Source: Aspergillus flavus
Taxonomy: Eukaryota; Ascomycota; Eurotiomycetes; Eurotiales; Aspergillaceae
NCBI RefSeq assembly: GCF_009017415.1
Contig: NC_092410.1
Coordinates: forward strand, 1,240,001-1,304,000
Direction: 5' to 3'
DNA length: 64,000 nucleotides
Shown: positions 48,246 through 58,892 of the stretch, in pieces
How the letters are laid out: each line of letters opens with the position of its first letter
Position numbering within the stretch: position 1 is the stretch's first letter
Made by a program: the position numbers and the translations under genes
Notes under the pieces: generated by a model
Told to the model about the DNA's origin: nothing
Database searches by the model: none
Seen by the model: the letters and a program-made list of their open reading frames with translations, nothing else

Positions 48246-49867
48246 ATGTCTCGATCATTTACCGGTTGCAAACGATGTAAAGCTCGACGGCAAAAATGTG
48301 ACGAACAGCGACCAATATGCGGACGATGCAAAACCGCCGGAGCGCAATGCCGATATGCGATGCAACTGCAGTGGGGAGGGAGGGCCTTTTCGCGCTCGAG
48401 GTTCGGGGCCTGTGTGGGACACGGGGGCATGCAGAAACTCGGTAGGTTACTTCTACTACTCGTGCTCGGCCGTACTCTTCACTTTGGAGCCCTTAGATCT
48501 AACGGATCGATCTAGAATACTCTCCCGGCGAATTCATCTACACTACGAAAGCTTCACCTCCTCCTTCTGAACCTCTTGCTCTCACCCGACCCGTCGACCC
48601 GTTTTCCTCGTTATCGTCTGACCAGAAGGCTCTTCTTCACCATTTCCTTAATGATGCCTCACAAATCACCGCCTGCCATACGGGCATGCAAAGGGATATC
48701 TGCCAGATGCTCGTTCCCATGGCCCTGCAGACCCCGTCTTTACTATATGCGACGATGGCCTTATCAGCTATCCACCTACAAGCCCTACATAATCAGTCAG
48801 AAAACGTCAAGTCTGCACCAGAGATAGCACGGTTCATGGCCCTCAGTCTAGAACATTTTCGGGCAGAGCTTCAGGACCCGAACGTCAAGGGTTCGGATGC
48901 GCTGTTAGCGACCGCGCGAACACTCTGTCTCGCGGAGATTCATTCGGGGGCTATTCATCCCAACTCATGGAGGGCCCATATTGAGGGGGCTAGGGCGTTG
49001 ATGGATGCTTGTGATAATCGAGGAGCTTTGTCGCCGCGGTCGTCAGATGGGTTCAGGAGGTACTTGGATCGGTGGTACCGATCGATTGTTTCGCTCACGG
49101 CGTTAACAGGCAATGGCCCACCCATTGGTGACGTTGCAGGTCAACCCATCTTGAGTACCATCAACCAGCACGACTCCCCTGACTATCTTGACGATTACTG
49201 GGGCTTCACGGTAAATCTTGCTGCAGTCTTTCGCGGGATAGGGGCCGCTGCTTGGCGAAGTCACCCCAGCCAACAATGCGGTGGCGTAGCCCAAGAAGAC
49301 GAATTCAGCGTCCATCATGAAGCTGCGGTTCTTGAGTCGTCCGTTCGGCGCTTGATGGACCAGGAAGCTGACTCACAGCCTGCATTCTACCCAGGGGTGG
49401 TGGAAGGGCTCTCAAGCGAGTACATTCGTCAATTCATCCTTTGTAATGAAGCCTTCCAGCATAGCGCGCTCATTCAGATCCATCGTCGGTTGAGGAAAAC
49501 ACCAGCATCGTCACCGGAGGTCCAAGCATCTGTCAAGCGTATTTTAGAATGTACTGCTCAGATTGGACCCTCAGCAGGGCTGAGCCCATGGACCATGCTC
49601 ACCACACCGTTATTCATTGCAGGCTGCGAGGCAGGGGATGAGGACCGGGAGAAAGTGCGGCAATTGCTCTCCTGTTTGCATGACACGATTCGCGTGCCGA
49701 ATGTGCTACAGTCCTTACGGTTTTTGGAGCAATATTGGACGAGCCAGATTGATGAGAATGAAGGTTGGAATCAGTTCCTCGGTATGTCTGCTTGTGTTAC
49801 TCCTGAGTCTAGATTGCACCCGCTGACAGTCATAGATCGAATGAAATTTGACTTTATCCCCTATTGA
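48246..49867 (+). CDS. Zn2Cys6 binuclear-cluster transcription factor
   Basis: This is a fungal-specific transcription factor of 497 residues. Exons: 48246-48441, 48516-49781 and 49836-49867. The zinc cluster sits at the very N-terminus with cysteines at residues 8, 11, 18, 25, 28 and 35 (CKRCKARRQKCDEQRPICGRC), so the spacing between the third and fourth Cys is six residues. The rest is the fungal TF2-type (Fungal_trans_2) regulatory region: LLHHFLNDASQITACH, ARFMALSLEHFRAELQDP, LLATARTLCLAEIHSG and WRAHIEGARALMDA. The final exon adds only DRMKFDFIPY. No metabolic cluster lies next to it, so its targets cannot be guessed from context. Confidence 0.93.
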
Positions 49868-51873
49868 CAGGGCTTCAGGGAATGTCATGCTATTTATGTT
49901 CACGATGCCAAGAGAGCGTTTAGGAAGTTCATGTTGCTAATGATATATTATATGTACCAAACGATTGCCAAAGCTGTGGCACAGTGCATGGATTACGTTA
50001 TTTTCGAGCGAACGGGTGTTATTATGATGTTTTGATGATTCTAGCGGTTTATTGTATATGTATTTGTATATATGTATTTCTTCGCCCTTTACCGTATATC
50101 TAAGTTGTCTATACAACCACCCCTTTGGTGTTAAAAACAGTTGGCAGGTGTCATTTAACATTCTCAGCTGCATGCATAATCAATCACACGTCACGTTCGC
50201 GGCTCCTGCCGAGTTTAAATCTGCCGGAATGGACGTATCACTTCCAAGTCCATGGAGACAGGGATGGAAACTGTTTATCCCTCGAGGGAGGGAAAAAGGC
50301 GGTTAAATCAAGAAATCTGGCCCCATGAACTACTGACTCAACCCTTGCAGAAGTTAAACGCCTGTCATTTCTTAAATTAGCATTCCTAAGGATGGCGGTC
50401 TCAACGTTGGCGTTTCCAAATGGGACAATGATTGGGTTCGCCCCTTGCGCCTTGAGAAGATAGGGCTACATGGACCACCAGTCAGGTCTCGGATCTTTTT
50501 CTCTCTTTTATTTTTTCCTATGCAAAATTTGGGGCAAGCGGGATTCTGGGCGCTTCGGAGGATGCAAATTTGCAAATTCAGCGGTCTGCTCGAATGAAAA
50601 TCGAAAAATAGATTTTTCGGGGCGTGGCGCTTAACTATCAGTTGTTGGACAAGGACTGCTTTTTTCTATTTGTTCTTTTCTTTTTTGTTGTTTACTATTC
50701 TTGTTACTCCTCGGTGTCAATGACGGGGCAAATGTTTGTTCAGGTGGTACGTGTAAAGAAAGTGGTAACTATTTTGAACCCGACTATTGCGCGCCTATTC
50801 TCCATCCAGTGAGGTCTAGATTGGGGGAAGGTCCCTTCTTAACGTCTTTCAGTGGCCGTTTCATGTTATATTTAGCCAGGGTCTTTTTTGATCCTGGTTC
50901 CATACTGTTTCTCAGCCTGATGGAGTCATTGACGCGCATTAGGTCAAGCAATAATGAAAACGATATTGTCGCTCTTCCGACGGAGATGTACTCCGTATAC
51001 CGAAAGGGAATTCACGAAGTACAGGCCAAGTAAATTAAAACGAGAGCGGACTAGGTATGGCTGCCTCGTCGACACCTGAGGGTGACCTACACGATACTAA
51101 TACAGTACGTACTACGTACACCTCCTAGTGTCTAGTGCTAAACTACTTCAGGGCTGACGGCAGTTGAGAGGGAGAATAACATCCAATCATAAGTTGGTGG
51201 AGAAACCGCACTGACTCCTGAGCTTCAGCTGGTCCGAGTTCAAGTTGCATTAAACCCCCCCAGGACTTGAGAAGGGATTCGGCGATTCGCCGGTTGACAT
51301 TCTACATTTAACCAACCGCTGTAAGTGATAGATGTTGGCGCACGAGCTAGTCGATCGTTGCATATCAGTCGTTCGGAGGTGATTGCCTTAGTTGTGCGTA
51401 GTTGAGGGTGGTGGTGAGGTGGAATCGAGATGGGTTGGTTGGACTAAGTCAGTATATTGGGAGCTCAGACCATCGTGGTATATCGGTTTCCCACCATTGT
51501 TACAGGAAGATTGTTTGCACCGTATGATAGGATGGAACTAGTTGATTGATATGAACTCCTTCGGGGTTTACTAGTATTGAGATAGTCTTCTTTTGCTTCT
51601 TTATCTTCGACGACTTGGTCTATGTCTTACTTTTCTACTTGATGAAACCTGTTTCTGGAGGGGATTGTGTTTGGGACTGAGGGCAAAGTTGCCATTGCAA
51701 TTGCCCCTGAGTCCAGAAGTATGCATAGGAGTGGGTCCGTCCTTCACGGTTCACTTGCGATCGGCCGCCCTAGTGGGGGGTTAGTGGCCGCTTGTGAAGT
51801 TGTGAGCCGTCTATTTTCTTACTGCTTGGACTTCTTCCATTCCAACGATCTTTTTATCTCCAGATCTTGGCCA

Positions 51874-51876
<3 letters not shown>

Positions 51877-51905
<29 letters not shown>
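51877..51905. repeat. (TC)14 dinucleotide repeat
   Basis: About 28 bases of uninterrupted TC, in non-coding DNA about 650 bases upstream of the coiled-coil gene. A microsatellite, possibly a GAGA-type promoter tract. Confidence 0.85.
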
Positions 51906-51909
<4 letters not shown>

Positions 51910-52405
51910 GATCTCCTCCAGGACAGAGGGTATGCACTTGTAACTATGCAATGGACACATTTTTTCAAGAATATAGACTTTACTTCAAATTTAGGAATAT
52001 TAAGAATAGGAGTACTTCTCTTTTTCCTAATCGAATAACCTTTTTCTAACCGCCTAAGATGTTCAATATTCTAATGATCAAAATTAATCCATACTTTTTT
52101 TTTATGATAAACGCCCCACCAGGTCTTCCACTCCGAATCAGGAAATGCTCACTATTAGGCTGTCTTCCCGAACCGCCAATCCTTTTCTCCTTTCCACCCC
52201 TTAGTTTGGTCGTCTTTCCAAGTCTCCTGGTCACCTTCACTCCTGGACAAAAAATCTAGGCTCCTTTTCCCAGTCTTCCCATCAATCAACATACGCCATT
52301 CCCAAGGTCTATCAATTCCCACTCTTGGTCTTACCCCTAACAACCCGGCGCGTGTCATCGCCCGTTTTGCCCGTGCTCCCCAAGGAGTCAAGGCTCATCG
52401 TCACC

Positions 52406-52441
52406 ATGAGGGTGCGTCGATCCTATGCCCCCGTTGGCTAA
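52406..52441 (+). other. Short upstream ORF before the coiled-coil gene
   Basis: A 12-codon frame, including stop, starts at an ATG in good context (CGTCACCATGAGG) and ends 109 bases before the main start. If transcription begins upstream of it, it would act as a uORF. Transcription start is not known. Confidence 0.35.
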
Positions 52442-52550
52442 CGGGATGTTTCTGATTCTCTGTCCCCTTTCCTATTTCTGACTCAATTTGAATTCCACTA
52501 TAGCATGTTTCTTGGCCAATTCCGTGTTGCGATCTCCAATAAAATCTACT

Positions 52551-55500
52551 ATGCCTGTCATGGCCCCAGGCTGGGCTTCTCCGCCGGCTCCTGGCGCCTT
52601 ATCGTCGACTACTGCTGTGTCCGCCGACCCCCATCAACCACACCATCAAGGGACTGGTGACACCGGCGGTTGGCCAAGTCCTCCTCCCTCCGCATCCTCC
52701 ACAACCGCTCCTCCTCATACTTCCATTCCGGTCATTTCTCCTACGACCACCTCCCCCGTGCGCAGGAAACCGCTTCCCCAGAATGCGGCCGCTGTGATAC
52801 CCCCTCGCCGGTCCGAGTCCTCTTCAAGTGCCTCCTTCTCCGGAGGCGTATCGCCTGCAGATCCTCCAATCCCTGTCACGAGCGTTTCTGACGTGCAGAC
52901 ACATTCTCGTGCCACTTTGTCCCAATTATCCGGCTTGGTTCCCGCGGAGGACCCCTCTCTCTTTGTTCCCAGAGATCTGGATAGGTATGAAAGCCGTAGC
53001 GCTCTTTGTTCTTATGCCCTCTTATCCGGCACCGTCCCCCCGGTTCTGATCTTCATTTTGTCACACTCGCCTGGTCCCCACCCGGGCAGAGGACTTCCCA
53101 TGCTGCCCATTCCCCCTTCAGACGTGTCACAGCTAATCCCACTCTTTTCTTGGCTACCCTCAGACTTCCCCATGCGAGACAGCCCGCACCTCCTCTTCGC
53201 ATAGACACATCCGCCTCATTCATAGATTCGTCGGACGACGACGTGGGTCTTGACGCGGACTACGGCTCCCAATTCGTGAATGGGGGCCCAGTGCATAGTC
53301 GTCTCTTTAGCGAACCGTTTATCCCAGTACTCAAGTCTCCCTCAATGATGCAGAAACGGGCTACGACCATGCCCTTACACCATCCGTCAAATCGACCCCC
53401 TCCCCTCCACATCGATTCGAGCGGACGCTCTATATCCGGCGTTGTAGACGCCAAAAACCCTAAAACACCCGGTCACAAAATCAGCTCTTTCTTTGGCTGG
53501 CGAGGCACCATTACTACGTCACCTGGTGCAGAGTCATCGAGCACTGAAGTCTCAGATCTGGGTCATTCTCCGCTCCCATCCCCAATGCCTCCTTCCTTAC
53601 CCAGTGCGGTAACGCCGTCCACGACGGTGCCCTTCGATGCCTCAAAGGGCTTCCCGCCGCGCAATCCGTCCCTGAGTAGTGCAAGTATCTTGGAAACAGG
53701 ACCTTCCACGGCGCATGTGGCTGAACTCGAAAATGAACTCCGGGAAATCAGTTCTGAGTTGGCTGGCTCCATCCGGCGGGAGATGGAGTTGGAGGACTTG
53801 GTAGAAAGGCTTCAATCGGAATTGCCTTTGGACAACGGAAATCAACGTACCAGTGACTATTTCTCTGACTCGGGTACCAGCTCCATTCGCCTGGTGTATG
53901 ATGGGCGGATTGACGATGTTGAAAAATATCGGCGGGCATCGGAGCAGGAACGGGCTCAATTGAAAGTAGATTTAACGCAGAGATGGCAAGAGGAGCGGGC
54001 TCGCCGCGCAGCGGCAGATTCACATGTACAGATACTGGAATCACAAGTACATCAGGTATGTCAATGGATCTCTTCCGCTCCCTTATTATCCGTCATGGAA
54101 TTGACCAGATTTAATTAGCTCCGGCGAGAGAGAGTTGACCTCTCCGATCTGTCTTCTCGGACAAAAGAACTCGAGGGTGCTCTGGAAGCCACTCGCAGAA
54201 AATTGGCGGAAGAGCGACAGATCAAAGACAATTTTGAAGATTTGCTCACGGCCATGCGAGTAGAATTGGAGCAGATTCGAAATGAGCGGGATCACCTTCG
54301 TGACCACATGGTTCCAGAATTGAAAAATAGCGCAGCATCTTCATCTGATGCCACGGAGGTTCAGCGATTGTTGGAAGAGCTTGAAGCTCTGAAGATTGAG
54401 AATGCTGCGCTAGCGCAACTACAAGGAGGCCGATTTGCTACCATATCGGAGGACAATGAAACTCCTAGTAGCAAGAGGAACTCTGCAGGGGGGTTATCGC
54501 GCTCCAGCTCATTGGCTCGGATGCATTCAAAGCCTACCATACGGACAGGACTGTCCCGTTCCAACTCTCTGTCGCAGTCAAGCCCAGTCACTCCCAAGGG
54601 TGTTGACACCCGGGAATCCATGGCGGATCGGGTGGAGAGTGTTGAAGCACAGCGAGATGCACTTCACCACGCCCTTCGGCGCCTGCTCGACCGTCAAGCT
54701 TACGAAGCTCGAGAATACGAGAAGCGTATCCGGGCCATGGAGCTAGAGCTTGTTCACGCACAGCAAATAGGCTCTCCACGCAAACTGGGTTACGAGAGAG
54801 AAGTCCGTAACCTGAGAGAGGAAGTCAACCATCTCCGGCAACGTGCCGAAGAGGCGTTGGATCAGAAATGGCAGTGCGAAAAGGGATTGGCAGGGCTTAA
54901 GATGGACCTTGACCGTGCTGAGCAGGAGACCACATCCCTTCGTGTATTGCTGCAAGAACACGATATCACCGTTCCAGAAGGCCTCGGAGCTGACCAAGAG
55001 GGATTTGCTGAGGTACTAGCCACATCGTCATCATTAGAGTCCGCATATAAGCAGCTCCAGGCTGAACGGGAGCAAGCTGAAGCAAGCGCCGTTCAGTCGC
55101 CTCAGGAAGAACATGGCCAGCTAGCAGCCTCGGTTAGTCGGACGGAAAGCCTTTCGCAGCATGTGCAGAAACAGCTCGAGAGGAACAACGCGTTGCGCAA
55201 CCGTTTGGCAGACGCTATCGGCAAAGGTGAAAAAGAGCAACAGCTTTCTGTGGTTCGGATCAATGAAATGCAGGCGCGTCTCAAAGAGCTGGAAGACACC
55301 CTTTTGATAGCTCAACAACACGCCGAGGAAGAAATGGCCCGGCACGAAGAAGAGATTCAAAAGCTGAATGAAAGCCACAACGCTCAGTTATCACGGATGA
55401 AGAACGGTGCTCGTAGCCCCGCCGGCTTGTCCCCCATGCCTCCTTCATCACCCTTCGTTGCCCGCTCTCCCCGCTTAGATAAAACCACTAGCGGCGATGG

Positions 55501-55795
55501 AATTTCGCTGAATCAGGCCGTAAAGCCGGAGGCCCTGGAGCGGCGGGTGAAAGAACTTGAAAGACTTCTCCGCGACGCCGATATGGAGATGGGAGAAGTA
55601 GTTAGCCGCATGAACCGTGCGCAAATCGAAGTGGCTGAGCTTCAGTCTGACCGGTAAGTACCGTCGACTTGTACTTTCTTCTTGATTGGATTATAAGTCT
55701 AACGTGTGTACAGTGACGAGGCACTTCGCCAAACTCGGAAACTGCAGGCTGAGATTCAGGCTGAGCGGGAAGCCTTCAAGGCCCTACAGGGCTGA
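52551..55795 (+). CDS. Large Ser/Pro-rich coiled-coil protein, function unknown
   Basis: I cannot name this protein; it looks like a filamentous-fungal coiled-coil scaffold. Exons: 52551-52984, 53164-54055, 54119-55653 and 55714-55795, giving 980 residues. Intron 1 is long (179 nt) and its acceptor is the least certain. Residues 1-370 are disordered and rich in Ser, Pro and Thr, with acidic SFIDSSDDDVGLDAD and a short aromatic patch SSFFGWRG. Residues about 375-600 are coiled coil (AELENELREISSELAGSIRREMELEDLVERL). A Ser-rich patch with RSxS repeats (GLSRSSSLARMHS, GLSRSNSLSQSSP) looks like kinase-site sequence. Further coiled coils run to the end, broken once by a Pro/Ser stretch (SPAGLSPMPPSSP). 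Septum, polarity or transport roles are possible but unsupported. Confidence 0.82.
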
Positions 55796-56384
55796 TCTAT
55801 ATCTCTCCGGATTATGTTACGTTATTCTTCCTGTATATATACTGACGATTTTATCCCCTGGCGCTTGGTCTCGGTGTTCCGGCGTTACACAGAGTCGCAA
55901 TTTCTGTTTTGGAGGCGCATGGTAGCGCCTGGTGTGTGACGCTTTTCTTTGGCTCAAGACGACAACTACTTGGGCGCTGTGCATATTGACGATGTTTGTA
56001 TATGGTCGAAACTGAATCCACAAGGGATGTGGATATGTATATATCGTGACCACGATATGGTCAAATTTAATACACACATGGATAGATAGAGGGGGAAAGG
56101 GCGAACAAGAAGAGTAATAATACATACATGCAGCTGACATGATCCCTTCCGTGTGTTTGTTTAGTTTGCTCGCTTGTTTGTTCTGCTTGATCTGTCCTCC
56201 GAAGAATGCATATGTCTTAGATATTCAACAATCATGCATCAGTGCTCCTTATAGCGGTGATAGGAGATTTTTTTTTTTGGCTCCTTTATAAAGTGCGATC
56301 ACTAGACTGTTTCAAGCTTTGGTCTACCTCTTGTCTACTGTATTTGTCCCAGCCAAACGCGAACCACCGCACAACTTCGTCGCC
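55796..56384. other. Intergenic between coiled-coil gene and APQ12
   Basis: About 0.59 kb. A T-run at 56268-56279 lies about 105 bases upstream of the APQ12 start. No gene seen. Confidence 0.5.
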
Positions 56385-56972
56385 ATGGACTTCCTTCCCG
56401 GTAAGTTTATGATAACAATACACAGACAGCTTCCTAGCGATCGCTAACAACGGACACAAGAATCCATTATATCCCTCATCCAAGACAACCCTACAATCCA
56501 ACAGCTCACCTCATCCTCGATCGCGTTTCAAGTCAACAACGCCCGCACCACATATCTGGATCCCTACATCTCCCACCTGAAATCAACCTACCTGGACCCA
56601 TACATCATCCAACCTCTCGCCTCCATGCTCGCTTCTTCAATGCCCGACCTTGTCTCGGTCCTTATCCTCGCTCTCATTTTCATCATCTCCCTCAAAGTCC
56701 TCGACTATGCGCGACGTGTCGTTATGTTCTGGGTTACATTGGCGCTGCGATTAGTCTGGTGGGGATTCATCCTCGGAGCCATCTGGTACGCGTATAATGC
56801 TGGGTTAGAGAAGACCGGTCGCGATCTGGGCTGGTTCTACGGAGTCGTGAAGGGATTCGCGGAGAAGTTCCAGGATGGGTTTGAGGGCGGTCAAAGATCG
56901 TCGTCGGCCACTGGAGGTTGGGGAGGATATGCATCTGGTCGGGATTTCCAGGTTCCTATAGGGAGGGGCTGA
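56385..56972 (+). CDS. APQ12: Nuclear envelope/ER membrane protein Apq12
   Basis: Apq12-family proteins are small ER/nuclear-envelope membrane proteins needed for normal nuclear pore assembly and mRNA export in yeast, linked to membrane fluidity. Exon 1 is 16 nt (56385-56400) and exon 2 is 56461-56972, giving 175 residues. The soluble N-terminus repeats TYLDPYI twice. Two hydrophobic helices follow: LVSVLILALIFIISLKVLDY and VVMFWVTLALRLVWWGFILG. The post-membrane segment has the family's WYAYNAGLEKTGRDLGWFYG helix, then a Gly/Ser-rich tail. Length is typical of filamentous-fungal homologues. Confidence 0.88.
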
Positions 56973-57511
56973 GCTTTTAGCCACCTCAGCTTGGTTTTTA
57001 CGAATCACGTGTGATTAATGCTGTTGAGATGTTCTTGGGTATATGCTGGAGAAAAATGCCAACTTGGGGAGTTGGTGATAATCGCGTTCTCGGCGTTGGC
57101 TTTTATAAGTTTTTTCCTTCGTTGCGCTTTTACGACGTTGGGAGTATGATGCATACATTATTTAGTATTATTTGCGACATTATTTTGTTTTCGTGATGGA
57201 GTTCGTTTAGATACATGACTTCTATATCGTGGCATTTCTGCGCCTGTGATGAGGGAGCAAGCGCCCGATGTTTGGGTTTGCATTGATTGCTCGCCCGCGC
57301 TCTGATGCTAATTATTGGCTCTGACCCGGCTAAGCGGGCAAATCCCTGCCACGGGATCAAAGCGTGTCAGTGACCTTCTGGTGCCTCTGGCGGTCGGATG
57401 ATAACAAGTTGGAAGGATGAGATGGTTCCGTCTTGTAGCCGCCGGTAGGTCCCAGATGATATGTTCGAACAAGGTTAATTTGGCAATTAAGTTCTTCATA
57501 TTTATGGTCGA
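56973..57511. other. Intergenic between convergent APQ12 and GPN3
   Basis: About 0.54 kb holding both 3' ends. A CACGTG-containing near-palindrome occurs at about 57003-57016. No gene seen. Confidence 0.5.
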
Positions 57512-58381
57512 TCATATGTCTGCATCCTCGTAATTAACCTCCTGCTCATCGTTGGGTTCGCGCGGTTCTTGCGCTTCATGGAATTGAGTGGCATCGTCGA
57601 TATGGCTTAGAACAGCGGCGACACTGTCCTCGTCCTGCACATCTAATTTCAGAAATGAGACCATGCTGAAGTCGTCGATAAGTTGACCGACGGCCCGGTT
57701 GAGCTGTTTAAATGAGCCACCGCTGAGCAATGTCTCTTTGGACGACGGGTCTCCCATCGCATCAGCGTCATCATCCTGCAGCAATTGCACGTCCACATTG
57801 GTGAATCTCTTTAATTCTTTGCGAGTCACCATGTCCCGGACCTGGTCCATCTTAGTCAGAATATTTACGTGGGGCATCTCGAGCATCAGCATTGCGGACA
57901 TGGCACTTAGGGTGCCGGCAAAGAACTTCGCTTTGTCAACGACAAAGGTACTTTCGAGGAGATAAGCCGCACAAAGGTTGATGTTCAGGGGCCCCGCACG
58001 CGACAAGAACTGTACCAATGACGGTAGGAGGGGTATATGTGTGTAGAGCTCGATCTGGCCCGGCATGTCGAAGATAATCAGATATTCTTCGCTCAACGGA
58101 TCCAAGGCTTCCGATAGGAAGTCCAGATTTTGCAGGAGGAACTCAAAGCAATAGATCAGACCTCCATTGGGCCCCAAGCCCATTTCCTCCATGACATCTT
58201 CCAAAGTGATCAGTTCGCGGATGTCCAAGTCAGGTTCATAGCTGAAGCTTTCGGCGGCCGGATCCAGGTTGACGTAGAAACAACTTCGACGAGTATGCTG
58301 GAGATGTTGAATGACGGCATTGCAAAAGGTGGTTTTCCCTGCGCCCGCAGGGCCCATTACCAAGACACCGAACTTGGACAT
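57512..58381 (-). CDS. GPN3: GPN-loop GTPase 3
   Basis: GPN3 is a small GTPase needed, with GPN1 and GPN2, for assembly and nuclear import of RNA polymerase II. Single exon, 289 residues. G1 is GPAGAGKTT (residues 10-18), the family-defining Gly-Pro-Asn loop is in MGLGPNGG, G3 is FDMPGQIELYTH and G4 is ILTKMD. The early YVNLDPAAESFSYEPDLDIREL block is also diagnostic. The C-terminus is acidic (NDEQEVNYEDADI). The gene is intronless and divergent from SAM synthetase. Confidence 0.97.
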   Translation of the reverse strand: MSKFGVLVMGPAGAGKTTFCNAVIQHLQHTRRSCFYVNLDPAAESFSYEPDLDIRELITLEDVMEEMGLGPNGGLIYCFEFLLQNLDFLSEALDPLSEEYLIIFDMPGQIELYTHIPLLPSLVQFLSRAGPLNINLCAAYLLESTFVVDKAKFFAGTLSAMSAMLMLEMPHVNILTKMDQVRDMVTRKELKRFTNVDVQLLQDDDADAMGDPSSKETLLSGGSFKQLNRAVGQLIDDFSMVSFLKLDVQDEDSVAAVLSHIDDATQFHEAQEPREPNDEQEVNYEDADI

Positions 58382-58892
58382 TTTTCTGAGGTAAGATGCG
58401 CGGGGTAGAGAGATTTATTAACCGCGTCTGTATACGACGCTAAGACGCTAGATAATGGATGCACGAACAAGATCAGGGACGATGGGGCACCACCGCAGTG
58501 AACAAGGAATAGTTATAGCCTGTTTTCCGTCACCGTCACCGTATACTCCGCACTAAAGGGGCCAGCCGCAGAAAGACAGGGGCGATCGGTAACAATATGC
58601 TGCACATTCACGGTTGGATGTCGGGGATTGGCGCAGATGTCAGAATGCGCACTTTTTCTGCCGAGGGTGACCGCCGGAGGAAGATGGCGCCATCGGCGGC
58701 ACATTAATACGGCCAGATTCCCCTCGATTTCTTTTCCCTCCTCCCGCCCCCCCTCTTCTTTTTCCCTCAGATCTCATCTCATCTCACTGATATCTCTTCT
58801 CTCTCCCCCTTTGTGGAATTGACGCTCCTTCTCCGTCACTCTTGTACTCTCTTCAATTAATCCCCCCCCTCTAATCATCCTCATCCTTCACA
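58382..58892. promoter_or_regulatory. Shared promoter region, GPN3 / SAM synthetase
   Basis: About 0.5 kb between divergent start codons. It holds a perfect CYS3/MetR-type palindrome (58684-58693) and a long pyrimidine-rich leader (about 58735-58865) before the SAM synthetase ATG, as is usual for highly expressed fungal genes. Confidence 0.65.
58684..58693. promoter_or_regulatory. CYS3/MetR-type binding site upstream of SAM synthetase
   Basis: ATGGCGCCAT fits the Neurospora CYS3 consensus ATGRYRYCAT exactly and sits in a 12-bp perfect palindrome (58683-58694), 200 bases upstream of the SAM synthetase start. CYS3 and its Aspergillus relative MetR are bZIP activators of sulfur-assimilation genes. 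Binding here is inferred. Confidence 0.55.

Larger units (their letters stand above)
49868..52550. other. Large gene-free stretch before the coiled-coil gene
   Basis: About 2.7 kb, the longest gap in the window. It contains a TACTCCGTA 9-mer (50989-50997), a 7-bp inverted repeat GTACGTA-C-TACGTAC (51105-51119), a (TC)14 tract (51877-51905) and a 12-codon upstream frame (52406-52441). The right half is CT-rich and may be a long 5' leader. Frames of 60-120 codons exist, but none looks like a real protein. Confidence 0.55.
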
